A stretch of DNA of 64,000 nt from Neisseriaceae bacterium JH1-16 (lineage in GTDB: Bacteria; Pseudomonadota; Gammaproteobacteria; Burkholderiales; Chromobacteriaceae). Positions 48,283 through 57,763 of this stretch are shown in pieces. The stretch spans positions 372,001 to 436,000 of the forward strand of contig JAPDNP010000001.1 in NCBI GenBank assembly GCA_025989215.1, written 5' to 3'. The translations under genes and the position numbers were made by a program. Position 1 is the stretch's first letter; each line of letters begins with the position of its first letter. Under the pieces are notes generated by a model that was not told the DNA's origin, ran no database searches, and saw only the letters and a list, made by a program, of their open reading frames with translations.

Positions 48283-49098
48283 TTACTTCAGCGCCGCGCA
48301 CGGATCCGGGCGCTCGACGGCCGGCACGGTGACGACGCGGTCGAAGGCCTTCGGCGCCGGGGTGGAGTCGACGAAGCCCACGCTCAGCGCATCCCTGCTG
48401 TACTTGCCGAGCCAGCGTGGCACGCCCAGGTCGCGGCGCACGTGGCCGTTGCCGGCGATCAGCAGCACGCCGCGCGTGCGGTTGTCGAACAGCACCTTGG
48501 CCATGAACACGTCGCGGGCGATCTGGGCGTTGACCATGCCCGGCAGTGCCTCCTTGGGCAGCTTGCCGCAGTGGCCGGCATCCACTTCGCGGGTCTGGCC
48601 GGCGATGATGTCGGCCGGCACCGGCTTGTTCAGGCCGTAGCCGTCGAGGGTGGCCTTGTCGAAGATTGCGCCGAAGCCCTGGCGCATCACCTTGGCGGCC
48701 TCGTCGCGCGATACGTTGGCGGCGATGATGGGCAGGTTATAGCGCTGCGCCAGTTCGATCAGCGGTTTGTAGTAGTCCCAGTTCCAGGCGCCCTTGGCCG
48801 GGGCGGCGGCCTCGATCACGCAGTCGGTGTTGGTGCAGCGCTTGAGCGCCTCGTCGAGCTTGGCCTGGCTGTCGCGGTCGAACTGCTCCATCGCGATCAC
48901 CGGGCGCCAGCCGTTGAACACCGCTTCCTTGATCAGCGCGAAGCGCTGTTTATGACCTTCGGCGTTGTCGTGCACTTCGCCTAGCAGCACCAGCGGCTGG
49001 CGGGTGAACTGCTGGTCGAGCGGCAACGGTTGCACCGGCTTGCTGGCGCAGGCCGCGAGGGCGAGGGTGGCGAGTAGGGCGCTAAGAGGACGGATCAT
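48283..49098 (-). CDS. ChaN family lipoprotein
   Basis: 271 aa. Lipoprotein signal (MIRPLSALLATLALAAC, lipidated Cys17). ChaN-like domain with VLLGEVHDNAEGHKQRF, AMEQFDRDSQAKLDEAL and LLIAGNGHVRRDLGVP. Campylobacter ChaN binds haem pairs and is linked to iron uptake. No iron genes are in its own operon, though the siderophore island begins a kilobase away. ATG 49098. Confidence 0.88.
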   Translation of the reverse strand: MIRPLSALLATLALAACASKPVQPLPLDQQFTRQPLVLLGEVHDNAEGHKQRFALIKEAVFNGWRPVIAMEQFDRDSQAKLDEALKRCTNTDCVIEAAAPAKGAWNWDYYKPLIELAQRYNLPIIAANVSRDEAAKVMRQGFGAIFDKATLDGYGLNKPVPADIIAGQTREVDAGHCGKLPKEALPGMVNAQIARDVFMAKVLFDNRTRGVLLIAGNGHVRRDLGVPRWLGKYSRDALSVGFVDSTPAPKAFDRVVTVPAVERPDPCAALK

Positions 49099-49259
49099 TA
49101 CGGATTGCTTTTCTTGGTTGGTTTGTCTGTCCGGCGGAACGGTCTGCCCCGCCTTGAGACGAGCCGCTGTCGGCATCGGCCCGCCAGGTATTGATGAATG
49201 CGGGAAGCGACTGCTTTGCTGCGATGGGCGGCAGGGCAGGAATGCTGGGCTGGGGTTTA

Positions 49260-49371
49260 GAGCCGCTAACAAAACCCAGCGCAGCGATCCTGGCTAGGCG
49301 CCCTGCCGCAGACAGTACAAGTAGTACGGCAAGGCAGTGCAACAACGCTAGGAGGATTTTGTTAGCGGCTC
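49260..49371. mobile_element. MITE-like element, family 1, well-preserved copy
   Basis: 112 bases with near-perfect terminal inverted repeats (GAGCCGCTAACAAAAC left; complement of GAGCCGCTAACAAAAT right), flanked by TTA triplets (49257-49259 and 49372-49374). Short TNA-type duplications and GAGCC ends fit IS5-family mobilisation. The interior forms a further long imperfect palindrome (CTGCCG/CGGCAAGGCAG). No reading frame. It occupies most of the 324-base gap between the ChaN and DedA genes. Confidence 0.8.
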
Positions 49372-49422
49372 TTAGCCTGGCAAAACCGCGTTGCGCCGGT
49401 GGCGCATCGGTATTGTAGTGGT

Positions 49423-49956
49423 TTAACCGCCCATCCAGCCATCCAGCCAGCGCAGGCCGAAGGCCCCCGGCGCCAGGATGCCGGTGGCCCAGATCAGCCC
49501 CGAGGCGATATTCATCAGCTGAAAACTGAGCGCCGGCATCTCGCAAACGCCGGCCACCAGCGGCACCGAGGCGCGCAAGGGGCCGAAGAAACGCCCGGCG
49601 AATACACCGGCAGCACCCCAGCGTTCGAAGAAGCGGTGGCCGCGCGGTAATAGCTCGGGGTGGCGGGTCAGCGGCCAGACGTGGGCGGCGCTGTCTTTCA
49701 ACTTCAGTCCCACCCAGTAGGACAGCCAGTCGCCGAGGATGGCGCCGATCGCGGCGGCGGCCCAGATCGGCCAGAAGGCGATGCCGCTCTCGCCGATCAG
49801 CACGCCGACGCCGAGCAGAATGGCGGTGGCTGGCAGCAGCAGCGACAGGAAGGCGAGCGATTCGCCGAAGGCCAGCACCAGCACGATGGGCGCGGCCCAG
49901 GCCTCGTGCTCGCGGACGAAGTCCAGCGTCTGGGTGATCAGTTCGTGCAGCGTCAC
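49423..49956 (-). CDS. DedA family membrane protein
   Basis: 177 aa, somewhat shorter than most DedA proteins. Multi-pass protein with AFGESLAFLSLLLPATAILL, GDWLSYWVGLK and the characteristic FFERWGAAGVFAGRFFGPLR motif with its RFxGPxR core. DedA proteins are proposed flippases for undecaprenyl phosphate or phospholipid. No operon partner. Confidence 0.9.
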   Translation of the reverse strand: MTLHELITQTLDFVREHEAWAAPIVLVLAFGESLAFLSLLLPATAILLGVGVLIGESGIAFWPIWAAAAIGAILGDWLSYWVGLKLKDSAAHVWPLTRHPELLPRGHRFFERWGAAGVFAGRFFGPLRASVPLVAGVCEMPALSFQLMNIASGLIWATGILAPGAFGLRWLDGWMGG

Positions 49957-50027
49957 GGCGGTCCTCGGTGGCGGGGCAGGCCCAATAGTGTCGCGGCAGC
50001 GCTAGGGCAAGGCAAGCGCGACTCCTC

Positions 50028-50171
50028 GGAACCCGTTCACGATCTGCTGCACCCGGGCGATCCAGCGCTGAAATGCCGCTCAAGCCGCTTGTCTACTCGA
50101 TGGGTATCCCCGCTATTTTGCGTCGACCCGGCTTGGACGGTTCTTCGTTCGCGAGACCGCGAACAGATTCT
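50028..50171. mobile_element. MITE-like element, family 2, copy B
   Basis: 144 bases. Ends GGAACCCGTTCACGATCT (50028-50045) and the complement of AGAATCTGTTCGCGGTCT (50154-50171), 13 of 18 matched. The interior matches copy A at 37484-37626 along its length (for example CGATCTGCTGCAC, TTCGTTCGCGAGA). It ends on the first base of the binding-protein stop codon. Confidence 0.65.
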
Positions 50172-51052
50172 TAGGCCAGCGCCTGGGTAAGCCGTTCGGC
50201 CAACCTTTGCGCCGACAACGGGCCGCCGAAGGTCCAGGTGTCAGGCGCGAGCCGTGCCAGCCGGCCCTGGGCCAGCGCCGGCACCCTGGGCCACAAGGTG
50301 CCGCGGGTGAAGTCGGCGCGCGGGTCGACCACGGCGGCGAGGTCGGCCTGCTGGGTCAGCAGGTCTTCGACGCCGACGGTCAGGATGCCTTGCGCCGCCT
50401 GGTCGTCGGGCCAGGCGTTGACCATGCCGAGCGCGTGGATCACCCCGCCGGGCAGGCTGTTGGCGGCGAAGGCCCAGCAGTAGTGTGAGCCGGCCAGACC
50501 CTGTAACACGCCCAGCCGGCGGCCTGCGCGCGCGACGAGCCGGCCGCGCCCGTCGGCGAGCGCGGCGTCGAGGCGCGCCGACACCTGTCGCGCTTCGGCC
50601 GTACGGCCGGTCCAGGCGGCGACCTGGTCGAAGTCGGCACGCATAATCGCCAGGCCGTCGCCCCGCTGCTGGCTGGCGAGCAGCCGGGTCGGCGCGATCT
50701 TCTGCAGCAGCGGCAACAGCGGCGCATGGCGGAAGTCGACGCCGAGGATCAGGTCGGGCGAAAGCGCGGCGATCGCTTCCAGCGACGGCTGCTGGCGGGT
50801 GCCGACCGGCGCGACCGCGCCCAGCCGCTCCTTGCCGATGCCGACCCAGCGTTTGTAGCCCTTCAGGTCGGCGGCGCCGACCGGGGTGAGACCCAGCGCC
50901 AGCAGCATTTCGATCAGGTTGTATTCGAGCGCGACTACGCGTAGCGGTCGGGCCGTAGCCAGAGCGGGCGCGGCAATGATGAAGGCGGCGAGGCCGGCGA
51001 TGAAGCGACGCCGCTTAGGCCTTGGCGGCGTGCCAGCATTCGAGCAGGGCAT
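50171..51052 (-). CDS. fhuD: Iron-siderophore ABC transporter binding protein
   Basis: 293 aa, periplasmic-binding fold of the FhuD/FecB class: RVVALEYNLIEMLLALGLTPVG, then PSLEAIAALSPDLILGVD. The N-terminus has KRRRFIAGLAAF, compatible with a twin-arginine signal. ATG 51052 has AGGAA upstream and gives the shortest sensible protein. It overlaps the fhuF end by 38 bases. Last gene of the fhuC-fhuB-fhuF-fhuD-like operon. Confidence 0.88.
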   Translation of the reverse strand: MPCSNAGTPPRPKRRRFIAGLAAFIIAAPALATARPLRVVALEYNLIEMLLALGLTPVGAADLKGYKRWVGIGKERLGAVAPVGTRQQPSLEAIAALSPDLILGVDFRHAPLLPLLQKIAPTRLLASQQRGDGLAIMRADFDQVAAWTGRTAEARQVSARLDAALADGRGRLVARAGRRLGVLQGLAGSHYCWAFAANSLPGGVIHALGMVNAWPDDQAAQGILTVGVEDLLTQQADLAAVVDPRADFTRGTLWPRVPALAQGRLARLAPDTWTFGGPLSAQRLAERLTQALA

Positions 51053-51776
51053 ACAGTTCTTCCTGGGGTTTGTTGGGGAGCAGCGGGCAGGTGGCGCAGC
51101 ACACTTCGCCCGGCAGTTCGTAGCGCAGGCAGCACAGCCGGCGCAGCCGCACCGGGGGCGGCACCGGCGGCAGGAACGAGTCGACATAGCGCACCGGCTG
51201 CCACAGCGGGTTGGCCGAACCGTCGGCAAGGCGGCGCAGGCCGAACAGCCAGTCGGCATGGGCCTGGGCCTCGGGGTGCCCCTCGTCGATGAAATGCTGC
51301 AACAGATGCTCGATCAGGTTGCCGGCGCTGTTCCACAGCACGCGGCGGCTGAGCTTGCCGTGGGCGGCCAGGCGCTCGATAAGCGGCGCGAGGTGCTGCC
51401 ACAGCAGCGGCTGGTAGCGTTCGGCCAACGATGCATGCGGCGCGGGCATGCCCAGGTGGTCGAGCTCCAGCTCGGCGGGCAGCCCGTCCTCGCCGAGCCG
51501 CAGGCCGACGCGCTCGAGGGACAGCGGCAGCCGCAGCCCCAGCATCGCCGCGGCGATGGCGGGGGGCAGCAACAGGCGGAAATAGTGCTTGGCCCACTGC
51601 GACACCTGGGCACGGCCCGGCGCGCCGGGGTAGTCGCGGGCGAGGGCGGCCAGCACCTCGGGCAGGCGAGAGCCGTCCGCCAGGGTGGCCATCGGCAGCG
51701 CATCGGGCCCGTGGCCGGCCCGCCACAGTTCGCGGTACGGCTCCAGCTCTCCGGTCAGCAGGGCGTGCAGGCTCAT
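51015..51776 (-). CDS. fhuF: FhuF-type siderophore-iron reductase
   Basis: 253 aa. The C-terminal cysteine pattern Cys215-Cys216-x10-Cys227-x2-Cys230 is the [2Fe-2S] signature of FhuF, which reduces ferric hydroxamates in the cytoplasm to release iron. The sequence before it (SFLPPVPPPVRLRRLCCLRY) is typical. ATG 51776 overlaps the permease stop by 4 bases. Confidence 0.9.
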   Translation of the reverse strand: MSLHALLTGELEPYRELWRAGHGPDALPMATLADGSRLPEVLAALARDYPGAPGRAQVSQWAKHYFRLLLPPAIAAAMLGLRLPLSLERVGLRLGEDGLPAELELDHLGMPAPHASLAERYQPLLWQHLAPLIERLAAHGKLSRRVLWNSAGNLIEHLLQHFIDEGHPEAQAHADWLFGLRRLADGSANPLWQPVRYVDSFLPPVPPPVRLRRLCCLRYELPGEVCCATCPLLPNKPQEELYALLECWHAAKA

Positions 51777-53746
51777 GGTCGCGACCGCCGCTGGCGGGCC
51801 AGCAAAACCAGCAAATAGGGGGCGCCGAGCACCGAGGTCATCAGGCCGAGCGGGATGTCGAGCGGCGCGAGCAGGCTGCGGCCGAGCATGTCGGCGAGCC
51901 CGGTCAGCACGGCACCGGTCAGCATGGCGCAGGCGAGTCGCCAGCGCGGGTTCTGCCCGACCAGCAGGCCGGCCATGTGAGGAGCCGCCAAGCCGACGAA
52001 GCCGACCGGGCCGACTGCCGCCACCGCCACCGCGGCGGCCAGCGCCGCCAGCGACAGCGCGCCGAGGCGCAACCGGGCCACCGGCACGCCCAGCGCCTTG
52101 GCCTGGTCGTCGCCAAAGGCGAGAAAGCCCAGCGCGCGCGCCAGCCACTGGCCCGGCAGCGCCAGCAGCAGCCAGGGCAGCAAGGCCTCCGCACTGTCGA
52201 GGCCGCGGCCGTAGCTGCTGCCGGCCAGCCACACTACCGCCTGTGCCGCTTGGACCTTGGCCGACACGATCAGCAGGGTCGCCAGCGCGCCGAGCAATGC
52301 CGACAGGGCGATGCCGGTCAGCGCGAGGCGCACCGGCTCGTAATCGTGGCGGCGATTGACCGCCAGCGCGACCGCCAGCACCAGCGCAGCGCCGGCGACG
52401 GCGGCCAACCACTGCATCGGCAGCGGCGCGGCCGGCCAGGCCAGTACCAAAGCCAAGGCCGCCAGGCCGGCGCCTTGCGACACGCCCATCAGCTCCGGCC
52501 CGGCCAGCGGGTTGCGCACTACTTGCTGCAGCAGGCAGCCGGACAGCGCCAACAGCGCGCCGGCGCTCAGTGCCAGTATCAGCCGCGGCAGGCGCAGCTC
52601 GACGAGCAGCGCGCCGGCGCTCGGAATCTGCGCCAGCCAGTCGAACAGCGCATAGGCGGGCAGCGGACGGCTGCCGTAGCGCAGGCCGACGAACAGCAAG
52701 AGTGGCACCAGCAGCGCCAGCAGCAGCACTGGCCAGCGCCGTGCCGGAGTCGTGTCGGCGAGCGCATCGTTGCTCGGTGGCACCAGCCGGCTTTGCCGCT
52801 GGACCAGCCAGATCAGCAAGGGTGTGCCGACCAAGGCGGTGGCGACGCCCAGCGGCAGGCCGCCGTTGCCGCCGATGCCCTGTACCGCCGCGTCGGCCAG
52901 GGCCAGCAGCAGGGCGCCCGCCAGTGCCGCCGCCGGCACCAGGCGGCGCGGGTGCCACTGGCCGGCAAGACGGGCCAGGTTCGGTGCGATCAGGCCGACA
53001 AAGGCGATCGGGCCGGCCAGGCTGACCGCCACTGCGGCGAGCAGGGTGGCGATCACCAGCACGCGACGGCGCAGCGAGGCGATCCGCACGCCCAGCGTCG
53101 CGGCGGCCTCGTCGCCCAGACCCAGCACCGCCAGCGGCTGGCGCAGATGCCAGGCGCCGAAGGCGGCGAGTGCAAACCACGGCAGAGTCTGCCGGATGCC
53201 GCCCCAGCCGTCCTGAAACAGGCTGCCGGCGCTCCACAGTGCCAGGCCGGCGATGTGCTGTTCGTTGAGGATCAGCAGCAGCGAGGCCAGTGCGGCCAGC
53301 AGCAGGCTGGTGGCGGTGCCGGCCAGGATCAGGCGCAGCGGCGTGGCGCGCCAGCCGCCGGCTACCGCGAAGGTGAGCAGGGCGGCGAGCAGGGCGCCGG
53401 CGAACACCGCCGGCACCCCGATGAATTTCAGCGAGGCGGGCAGCAGCAGGCTGAGCATCAGGCCGATCTGCGCGCCGCTGGTGACGCCGAGCACGCTGGG
53501 CGCGGCCAGAGGGTTGCGGGTGGACAGCTGAAGCAGCGCGCCCGCGAGCCCCAGCGCCGCGCCGGCCAGCAGGGTGGCGGCGAAGCGCGGCAGCTTCAAT
53601 TCCAGCAGCACCGCCCGTGCCAGCGCCGGATCGGTCAGCTGGGCGTGGAACAGGTTGGCCGAAAGCAGTGCCATCACGGCGAGCAAGGCCGCCGGCACCG
53701 CCCAGCGCGGCGCGGCGGAGCGCTGGCTCAGGCGGATTGCAGCCAT
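51773..53746 (-). CDS. fhuB: Fe3+-hydroxamate ABC transporter permease, double-length
   Basis: 657 aa, about twice a normal FecCD permease and so a fused dimer like E. coli FhuB. Each half carries the FecCD pattern: LPRFAATLLAGAALGLAGAL with GPIAFVGLIAPNLAR in the first, and LPRLILALSAGALLALSGCL with GPVGFVGLAAPHMA in the second. It overlaps fhuC by 19 bases. The fusion suggests a hydroxamate substrate, which agrees with the adjacent siderophore genes. Confidence 0.93.
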   Translation of the reverse strand: MAAIRLSQRSAAPRWAVPAALLAVMALLSANLFHAQLTDPALARAVLLELKLPRFAATLLAGAALGLAGALLQLSTRNPLAAPSVLGVTSGAQIGLMLSLLLPASLKFIGVPAVFAGALLAALLTFAVAGGWRATPLRLILAGTATSLLLAALASLLLILNEQHIAGLALWSAGSLFQDGWGGIRQTLPWFALAAFGAWHLRQPLAVLGLGDEAAATLGVRIASLRRRVLVIATLLAAVAVSLAGPIAFVGLIAPNLARLAGQWHPRRLVPAAALAGALLLALADAAVQGIGGNGGLPLGVATALVGTPLLIWLVQRQSRLVPPSNDALADTTPARRWPVLLLALLVPLLLFVGLRYGSRPLPAYALFDWLAQIPSAGALLVELRLPRLILALSAGALLALSGCLLQQVVRNPLAGPELMGVSQGAGLAALALVLAWPAAPLPMQWLAAVAGAALVLAVALAVNRRHDYEPVRLALTGIALSALLGALATLLIVSAKVQAAQAVVWLAGSSYGRGLDSAEALLPWLLLALPGQWLARALGFLAFGDDQAKALGVPVARLRLGALSLAALAAAVAVAAVGPVGFVGLAAPHMAGLLVGQNPRWRLACAMLTGAVLTGLADMLGRSLLAPLDIPLGLMTSVLGAPYLLVLLARQRRSRP

Positions 53747-54552
53747 GCGGCCTCCTGCGGCTGGCTGACGTAGCGGGGCAGGCACACCGGCGGGTGGCTG
53801 TCCGGCAGGCGCCACATCTCCACGTCGAAGATGTCCTTCAGCAGCGCCGGCTGCATGATCTGCTGCGGCGTGCCGCGCGCGCGCAAGCTCCCCGACTTCA
53901 TCAGCAGCAGTTCGTCGCTGAACGCGGCGGCCTGGTTCAGGTCGTGCAGCACCCAGATCACGGTGAGGCCGTGTTCCTCGTTGAGGCGGCGCACCGTGGC
54001 GAGCACGTCGATCTGGTGGTGGACGTCGAGATAGGTGGTCGGCTCGTCGAGCAGCAGCACTTCGCCGCCCTGTGCCAACGCCATCGCGAGCCAGGCGCGC
54101 TGGCGCTGTCCGCCGGACAGGGTGGCCAGGTCGCGTTCGGCCAGGCTCTCCAGACCGGTCAGTGCGATGGCGCGCTCGATCGCCAGCCGGTCTTCGCTGC
54201 CCAGGCTGTGGTTGAAGCCGGTGTGCGCGAAGCGGCCGCAGGCGACCAGTTCGTGCACCGTCAAGCCGGGCGGGGTGGTGTGGCTTTGCGCCAGCATGGC
54301 GAGCCGCTTGGCGCGTTCGCGGGCCGACAGCGCGGACAGCGACTGCTCGCCGAGCCTCACCGCGCCGGCGGCCGGTGCTATCAGGCCGGCCAGCGTACGC
54401 AGCAAGGTGCTCTTGCCGCAGCCGTTGGGGCCGCACAGGGCGTAGATACGTCCGGCGTCGAAGCCGACCGATAGCGAATCGATGATGGTGTTGCCGCCGA
54501 GCTCGACGCGCAGGGCGTCGGCTTGCAGCAGGGGGAAGGGGCTTGCGCTCAT
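53728..54552 (-). CDS. fhuC: Fe3+-siderophore ABC transporter ATPase
   Basis: 274 aa. Walker A GPNGCGKST (41-49), signature LSGGQRQRAWLAMAL, Walker B LLLDEPTTYLD followed by HHQIDVL, as in FhuC/FepC. First gene of the uptake operon, which has its own Fur-like site upstream (54614-54635). Confidence 0.95.
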   Translation of the reverse strand: MSASPFPLLQADALRVELGGNTIIDSLSVGFDAGRIYALCGPNGCGKSTLLRTLAGLIAPAAGAVRLGEQSLSALSARERAKRLAMLAQSHTTPPGLTVHELVACGRFAHTGFNHSLGSEDRLAIERAIALTGLESLAERDLATLSGGQRQRAWLAMALAQGGEVLLLDEPTTYLDVHHQIDVLATVRRLNEEHGLTVIWVLHDLNQAAAFSDELLLMKSGSLRARGTPQQIMQPALLKDIFDVEMWRLPDSHPPVCLPRYVSQPQEAAWLQSA

Positions 54553-54613
54553 AGTGACAAAAGGCCGCCGGTTGCCCGGCAGCCCAAGACGGTTAATGGC
54601 ATGCCGCCATTCT

Positions 54614-54641
54614 AATGAAAACGAGAACGATTATCTATCAA
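54614..54641 (-). promoter_or_regulatory. fhuC: Fur-box-like site upstream of fhuC
   Basis: On the minus strand GATAATCGTTCTCGTTTTCA (54635 down to 54616) matches three GATAAT/NAT-type Fur hexamers. TTGATA (54641-54636) next to it could be the -35. It lies 62-83 bases before fhuC and just after the iucD-like stop, indicating separate iron-controlled transcription of the uptake genes. Confidence 0.65.
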
Positions 54642-54643
54642 CT

Positions 54644-55951
54644 TCAAGCGGCCTGTGCCGACGCCGACGTCTGGCCCGCCTCCGGTGCGATCCAGTGCAG
54701 GGGTGACGGTGCGTCGCTGTCGTTGTAGTGGCGGCGCCCCAGCAGGCTGTTGACGATCACCGCGCTGCGCCATGCGGCGAGCGACAGCTGCGGGTCGGCG
54801 ATGCCGTGGCTGAGGCGGCCGGCGTTCTGGAAGAACAAGCGCTGGTCGGCCGGGCCGTCCCACTCGGCCGAAAAGTCCTCGCGCAGTGCCAGGCGGCCGT
54901 GGCGGTCGCGGCGCAGGCGTTCGGACAGCGGCGCCAGGCAAGACGGCAGCGCGGTGCGGTAGCCGGTGGCGAAGATCACCACGTCGGCGGCCAGGTGTTC
55001 GTCCTCGCCGTTGAAGCTGTTGTGCATGGTCAGGCGCAGCGCCTTGCCGTCGCGGCGCATCGCGCATACCTCGCGGAACGGCAGCAGGCTTGGGCGGCTC
55101 TGCGCTGGGTCGAGGAAGTCGGCCACGTATAGCGCCTGGGTCAACTCGCGCAGGGTATCCGGCGAGATGCCGTCGCTGGCGAGCTTCTGGCGCTCGACGA
55201 TGGCCGGCTTGCGCTCCTCGGGCAGGCGGTGGAAGGCGCTGACATAGTCCGGAGTGAAGAACTCGTTGGTGAACGGGCTCTCGTCGAGCGGCTCCAGCGT
55301 CGGGCGGCGGCTGACCAGCGTCAGCGACGCGAGCTCGCCGCGCGCGCCGCCCATCAGGTCGAGCACGATCTCGGCGCCGCTCTGGCCGCCGCCGATCACG
55401 ACGACGCGCTTGCCAGCGAGGTTGAGCGGCGTGGTCATGTACTGGCTGGCGTGCAGCGCGTGCTCGCCCAGATGCGGCGCGCCCCAGTCCGGCACGTGCG
55501 GCACCGAGCCGGTGGCGACCACCAGCTGCTCGGCCTCGACCTGGCGGTCGGCGAAGCTGAGCACGAAGCGCTCGCCGTTGTGGCGCACGTCGCGGATCTC
55601 GCTGCCGAAGTGCAGATTGGGCAGCTGCCGGGCGACCCAGCGCAGGTAGTCGGCGAATTCGCGGCGCTCGATGCGCGGGAATTCGGCGTTGATGAAGCGG
55701 TAGAAGCGCTGGTTCGCGACCAGGTAGGCCAGGAACGAGTAGGAGCTCGTCGGGTCGGCCGAGGTGACCAGATCCTTCAGGAACGAGGTCTGCAGCCGGG
55801 TGCCCGGCAGCATCATGCCCGGGTGCCAGTCGAAGGCCGGGCGGCGTTCGAAGAAGCCGGTTTTCAGTTCGGACAGCGGGGCGAGCAGGGCGGCGACGCT
55901 CAGGTTGAACGGGCCGACGCCGATGCCGGCAACGTCAAGACGGATAGTCAT
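54644..55951 (-). CDS. iucD: Amine N-hydroxylase, IucD/SidA family
   Basis: 435 aa FAD/NADPH monooxygenase. FAD motif GIGVGPFNLS at the N-terminus, TSFLKDLVTSADPTSSYSFL substrate segment, NADPH motif VVIGGGQSGAEIVLDL and the D-x(3)-FATGY box (VVIFATGYRTALP). It hydroxylates the side-chain nitrogen of lysine, ornithine or a diamine. In iuc order lysine is the default guess. Overlaps iucC by 4 bases. Confidence 0.92.
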   Translation of the reverse strand: MTIRLDVAGIGVGPFNLSVAALLAPLSELKTGFFERRPAFDWHPGMMLPGTRLQTSFLKDLVTSADPTSSYSFLAYLVANQRFYRFINAEFPRIERREFADYLRWVARQLPNLHFGSEIRDVRHNGERFVLSFADRQVEAEQLVVATGSVPHVPDWGAPHLGEHALHASQYMTTPLNLAGKRVVVIGGGQSGAEIVLDLMGGARGELASLTLVSRRPTLEPLDESPFTNEFFTPDYVSAFHRLPEERKPAIVERQKLASDGISPDTLRELTQALYVADFLDPAQSRPSLLPFREVCAMRRDGKALRLTMHNSFNGEDEHLAADVVIFATGYRTALPSCLAPLSERLRRDRHGRLALREDFSAEWDGPADQRLFFQNAGRLSHGIADPQLSLAAWRSAVIVNSLLGRRHYNDSDAPSPLHWIAPEAGQTSASAQAA

Positions 55952-57756
55952 GGGTGGAGTCCTTGGACGGGGCGCGCATCGTGTGCGGCCAGTGGGTTGG
56001 GCAGGGTGGGGCCGAGGGCGTGAATCGGGCGCTCGGCGCTGTCGCCGTAGCCGGCCACGAAACGGGCACGGTTGAGCGACAGCCGCGGCATGTCGGCGGT
56101 AAACGGGTCGAACAGCGCGTAGCGTTCGGCCAACTCGGGGTGGGCGGCCTGGTAAGCACGCAGGCGTTCGGCCAGTAGACGGTAGAACACCGGCTCGGCG
56201 ATCACGTCCGCGTCGTCTAGCACGCTCGCCATGAAGCGGAACACGCTGCCGAACAGCGCGGTCCACAGGTTGTGGATCAGGTAGTGCGGCGGCATGGTCG
56301 GCAGCGTGGTCTTGACCGCGTCGGGCAGGCTGGCGTGCTCGGCCATCGCGATGTCGGCGAGAAACAGGTCGCCCTGGAAGTCTTTCAGCGCCACGCCGAC
56401 CGGCACCGCCCGGTCGAGGATCAGCGTCAGGTTCTGGCCGTGCGCGATGAAGCCCAGGCCGTAGCGGCACTGCAGGTGGTAGAGCGGCACCACGCAGCGG
56501 TCGAACAGTCGGGTCAACCACGCCTCGGGCGCCAGGCCCGAGCGGCGGATCAGCTCGGCGGCGAGCGGGCGGCCCTGGTCGTCGCATTGCTGCAGCACCG
56601 CGAACATCAGCGCCTGTTCGCCGTCGTCGAGCAGCGACTCTGGGCTGGTGCGCCACACCGCGCCGAGCAACTCGTTGAGGTGGTAGGGCGCGCCAGGCAG
56701 CGCGCTGTAGAACGGGTGCGGCACATGGCCGCCGGCCGGTTCTTCAAGCACCAGCCCCCGGCCTTCGGCCAACGTTGCGTCACCCGCAACCGTGTCGCTG
56801 AGCCAGCGCGACAGCGCCGGGCCGACCGCCAGATACTTGCCCGGCAGGCCGCGGTAGCTCGAGGTGTTGAGCACGGTCAGCGGCAGCTTCAGGTGCAGCG
56901 CGTCCGGGCGGTCGTGGTTGGACAGGGTGCGCAGCGACGGCTGCGGCACGTAGCGGTCGCCGAATTCGCCCAGGTGGATCAACTCGCCGCCGGCCAACAG
57001 ACCGGCGAACTGGCCGGCGATATGGGTCTGCCATTGCCAGGGGTGGACCGGCAGCAGCCAGTGGCTGGCGCGGCTGGCGCCGTGTTCGGCCAACCTGGCC
57101 AGCAGCCGGGCCTGTTCGACGCCGTCGCAAGAGGCGGCCAGCAACTGCTGCTCGGAGAGCCCGTCGGCGAGGAACAGCGGCGCGAGCTCGCGCGACACCG
57201 CCAGCCAGTGCAGTGCGAACGGCCGGGCGCTTTCGGTACCGTAGGCATGGTGTTCGGCCAGGCCCCAGCCGACCCGGCCCTTGCTCGGGATCGCTTTCGG
57301 GTGGCCGTCGAGCAGGCTGTTGAGCCGATCGGCCGGCAGCGCCAGCAGGTCGGCTGCCGTCAGGCCGCGTCGCGCGGCGAGCAGCTGCAGGTCGGCCAGC
57401 AGCGTCTGCTGCATTTCGCTTGCGTATTGCGCCAGCGTCAGTGCCGGGGTCGGCAGATCGGGCGCCAGGTCGGCCAGCGCCTGCAACGGGTCCCAGGCAG
57501 GCTCCTGGCGGCCGTCGACATCGCGGTAGACGGTGTCGGCGGCAATCACCGGCATGCCCCAGGCGTTGATGCGGCCGTGCCAGCCGTAGTGCACCTTGCC
57601 GGCGCGGGCGCGGAACTGGCCGGCGGCGGTTTCGAGCGGCTCGATCAGCCCCTCGTAGGCGAACTCGGACAAGAGCTTGGTCAGTAGCCGGCGATTAGCC
57701 AGCCGCCACAGCGCCGGGTCGGCCTGGGCGGTGAGCGGGTGATGCGCGTGGTTCAT
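55948..57756 (-). CDS. iucC: NRPS-independent siderophore synthetase, IucC-like
   Basis: 602 aa IucA/IucC synthetase. LPVHPWQWQTHIAGQF (ATP-site H-P-W), LKLPLTVLNTSSYRGLPGKY, the IAHGQNLTLIL acid-binding segment and KDFQGDLFL match the family. By gene order this is the second condensing enzyme, joining hydroxamate amine to a citryl intermediate. The ATG lies 8 bases after the acetyltransferase stop. Confidence 0.9.
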   Translation of the reverse strand: MNHAHHPLTAQADPALWRLANRRLLTKLLSEFAYEGLIEPLETAAGQFRARAGKVHYGWHGRINAWGMPVIAADTVYRDVDGRQEPAWDPLQALADLAPDLPTPALTLAQYASEMQQTLLADLQLLAARRGLTAADLLALPADRLNSLLDGHPKAIPSKGRVGWGLAEHHAYGTESARPFALHWLAVSRELAPLFLADGLSEQQLLAASCDGVEQARLLARLAEHGASRASHWLLPVHPWQWQTHIAGQFAGLLAGGELIHLGEFGDRYVPQPSLRTLSNHDRPDALHLKLPLTVLNTSSYRGLPGKYLAVGPALSRWLSDTVAGDATLAEGRGLVLEEPAGGHVPHPFYSALPGAPYHLNELLGAVWRTSPESLLDDGEQALMFAVLQQCDDQGRPLAAELIRRSGLAPEAWLTRLFDRCVVPLYHLQCRYGLGFIAHGQNLTLILDRAVPVGVALKDFQGDLFLADIAMAEHASLPDAVKTTLPTMPPHYLIHNLWTALFGSVFRFMASVLDDADVIAEPVFYRLLAERLRAYQAAHPELAERYALFDPFTADMPRLSLNRARFVAGYGDSAERPIHALGPTLPNPLAAHDARPVQGLHP

Positions 57757-57763
57757 CGCCGCC

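Noticed and set aside
56272-57687. 471-codon plus-strand frame opposite the IucC-like gene
   Set aside because: Gln/Arg/Val-rich shadow; the minus-strand synthetase is full length.
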